Shown in pieces: positions 6,242 through 6,482 of a DNA stretch of 6,482 nucleotides. The position numbers and the translations under genes were made by a program. The DNA comes from Deltaproteobacteria bacterium (GTDB lineage: Bacteria > Desulfobacterota > Binatia > UBA9968): NCBI GenBank assembly GCA_005878685.1, contig VBLN01000140.1, positions 1 to 6,482 of the forward strand, in the 5' to 3' direction. Every line of letters starts with the position of its first letter. Position 1 is the first letter of the stretch. The notes below the pieces were generated by a model. The model was not told the origin of the DNA, did not search any database, and saw only the letters and a list, made by a program, of their open reading frames with translations.

Positions 6242-6316
6242 TGGTAGGCACGGGCGGGATTGAACCGCCGACCTCTTCCGTGTCAAGGAAGCGCTCTCCC
6301 ACTGAGCTACGTGCCT
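6242..6316 (-). tRNA. tRNA-Val (anticodon GAC)
   Basis: The minus strand folds as a complete cloverleaf of 75 nt. The acceptor stem is AGGCACG with CGTGCCT (7 bp), the D stem GCTC/GAGC, the anticodon stem CTTCC/GGAAG around the loop TTGACAC, the variable loop AGGTC, and the T stem GGCGG/CCGCC around TTCAATC. Every stem pairs perfectly. The anticodon GAC (plus-strand 6282-6284) reads the valine codons GUC and GUU. The discriminator is A, and the CCA tail is encoded in the gene (6242-6244). It is in the same direction as thrS and 58 nt ahead of it, so it may share a transcript that is cut by RNases P and E or Z; that is inference. Confidence 0.98.
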
Positions 6317-6327
6317 ACAAACATTAA

Positions 6328-6392
6328 AGGATGAAGGTGGAAGCCGAAGGGATGAACTCCTGCTTCATCCTTCAGCCCTCAGCCATCATCCT
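6328..6392. repeat. Inverted array of degenerate heptamers upstream of tRNA-Val
   Basis: Four 7-bp units of the type AGGATGA lie head to tail at 6328-6355. After a 9-nt centre, four units of the opposite orientation (TCATCCT, TCAGCCC and similar) lie at 6365-6392. The outermost units pair perfectly (6326-6334 with 6386-6394) and the innermost pair at six of seven positions, so the transcript leader could form a long imperfect hairpin. It lies between the candidate promoter and the tRNA. No protein or RNA family explains it. Confidence 0.75.
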
Positions 6393-6436
6393 TTGACTTT
6401 ACGCAATCTTCCCTTCAAGGCTGCAAGCCTCCGATT

Positions 6437-6465
6437 TTCCTATCAATTTTCACCTTGCGTGTCAA
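6437..6465 (-). promoter_or_regulatory. Candidate sigma70-type promoter for tRNA-Val and thrS
   Basis: On the minus strand a perfect -35 hexamer TTGACA (plus-strand 6460-6465) is followed after exactly 17 nt by TAGGAA (6437-6442), which matches the -10 consensus at only three of six positions. Transcription would start near 6430 and enter the tRNA about 115 nt later. It is the best promoter candidate I found upstream of the cluster. The weak -10 box keeps confidence moderate. Confidence 0.45.
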
Positions 6466-6482
6466 CTTCACCGAACCGAAGG

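Overview
The window is one co-directional translation-machinery cluster read entirely on the minus strand. In transcription order it holds a tRNA-Val(GAC) gene, thrS, infC, rpmI, rplT, pheS and the first 599 codons of pheT, which runs off the left edge. No gene on the plus strand can be supported. This is the conserved bacterial thrS-infC-rpmI-rplT-pheST arrangement, so the gene content is ordinary housekeeping chromosome and not an accessory island.

The organism is a bacterium of moderate to high GC. The proteins are not close to E. coli or Bacillus: PheS carries a four-cysteine insertion, PheT lacks the usual N-terminal OB-fold tRNA-binding domain, and ThrRS has a variant motif 2 reading TLNDAHIFC. 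From memory these traits occur in environmental lineages such as Nitrospirota, Methylomirabilota/Rokubacteria, Acidobacteriota and Desulfobacterota-like groups. I cannot place it more precisely.

Layout from right to left: a candidate sigma70-type promoter (6437-6465); a 65-nt inverted array of heptamers (6328-6392); tRNA-Val (6242-6316); a 57-nt spacer with a hairpin; thrS (4231-6183); a 44-nt spacer; infC, with a non-canonical start codon most likely at 4186; an 81-nt spacer holding a long imperfect palindrome; rpmI (3398-3595); an 88-nt spacer with another hairpin; rplT (2938-3309); an 86-nt spacer without heptamers; pheS (1811-2851); 12 nt; pheT (1-1798). The genes provide threonine charging, phenylalanine charging, start-codon proofreading (IF3) and two proteins of the large ribosomal subunit. 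I see no convincing intrinsic terminator between genes, which fits read-through transcription.

The most unusual signal is in the spacers. Five of them contain short degenerate words repeated every 7 bp, usually arranged as facing inverted halves that can fold as RNA. Each spacer uses a different word, but the 7-bp period and inverted design recur. Other points are the AUA/AUC start of infC, the GTG starts of rpmI and rplT behind strong Shine-Dalgarno sites, the lack of such sites before thrS, pheS and pheT, and the domain changes in PheS and PheT.
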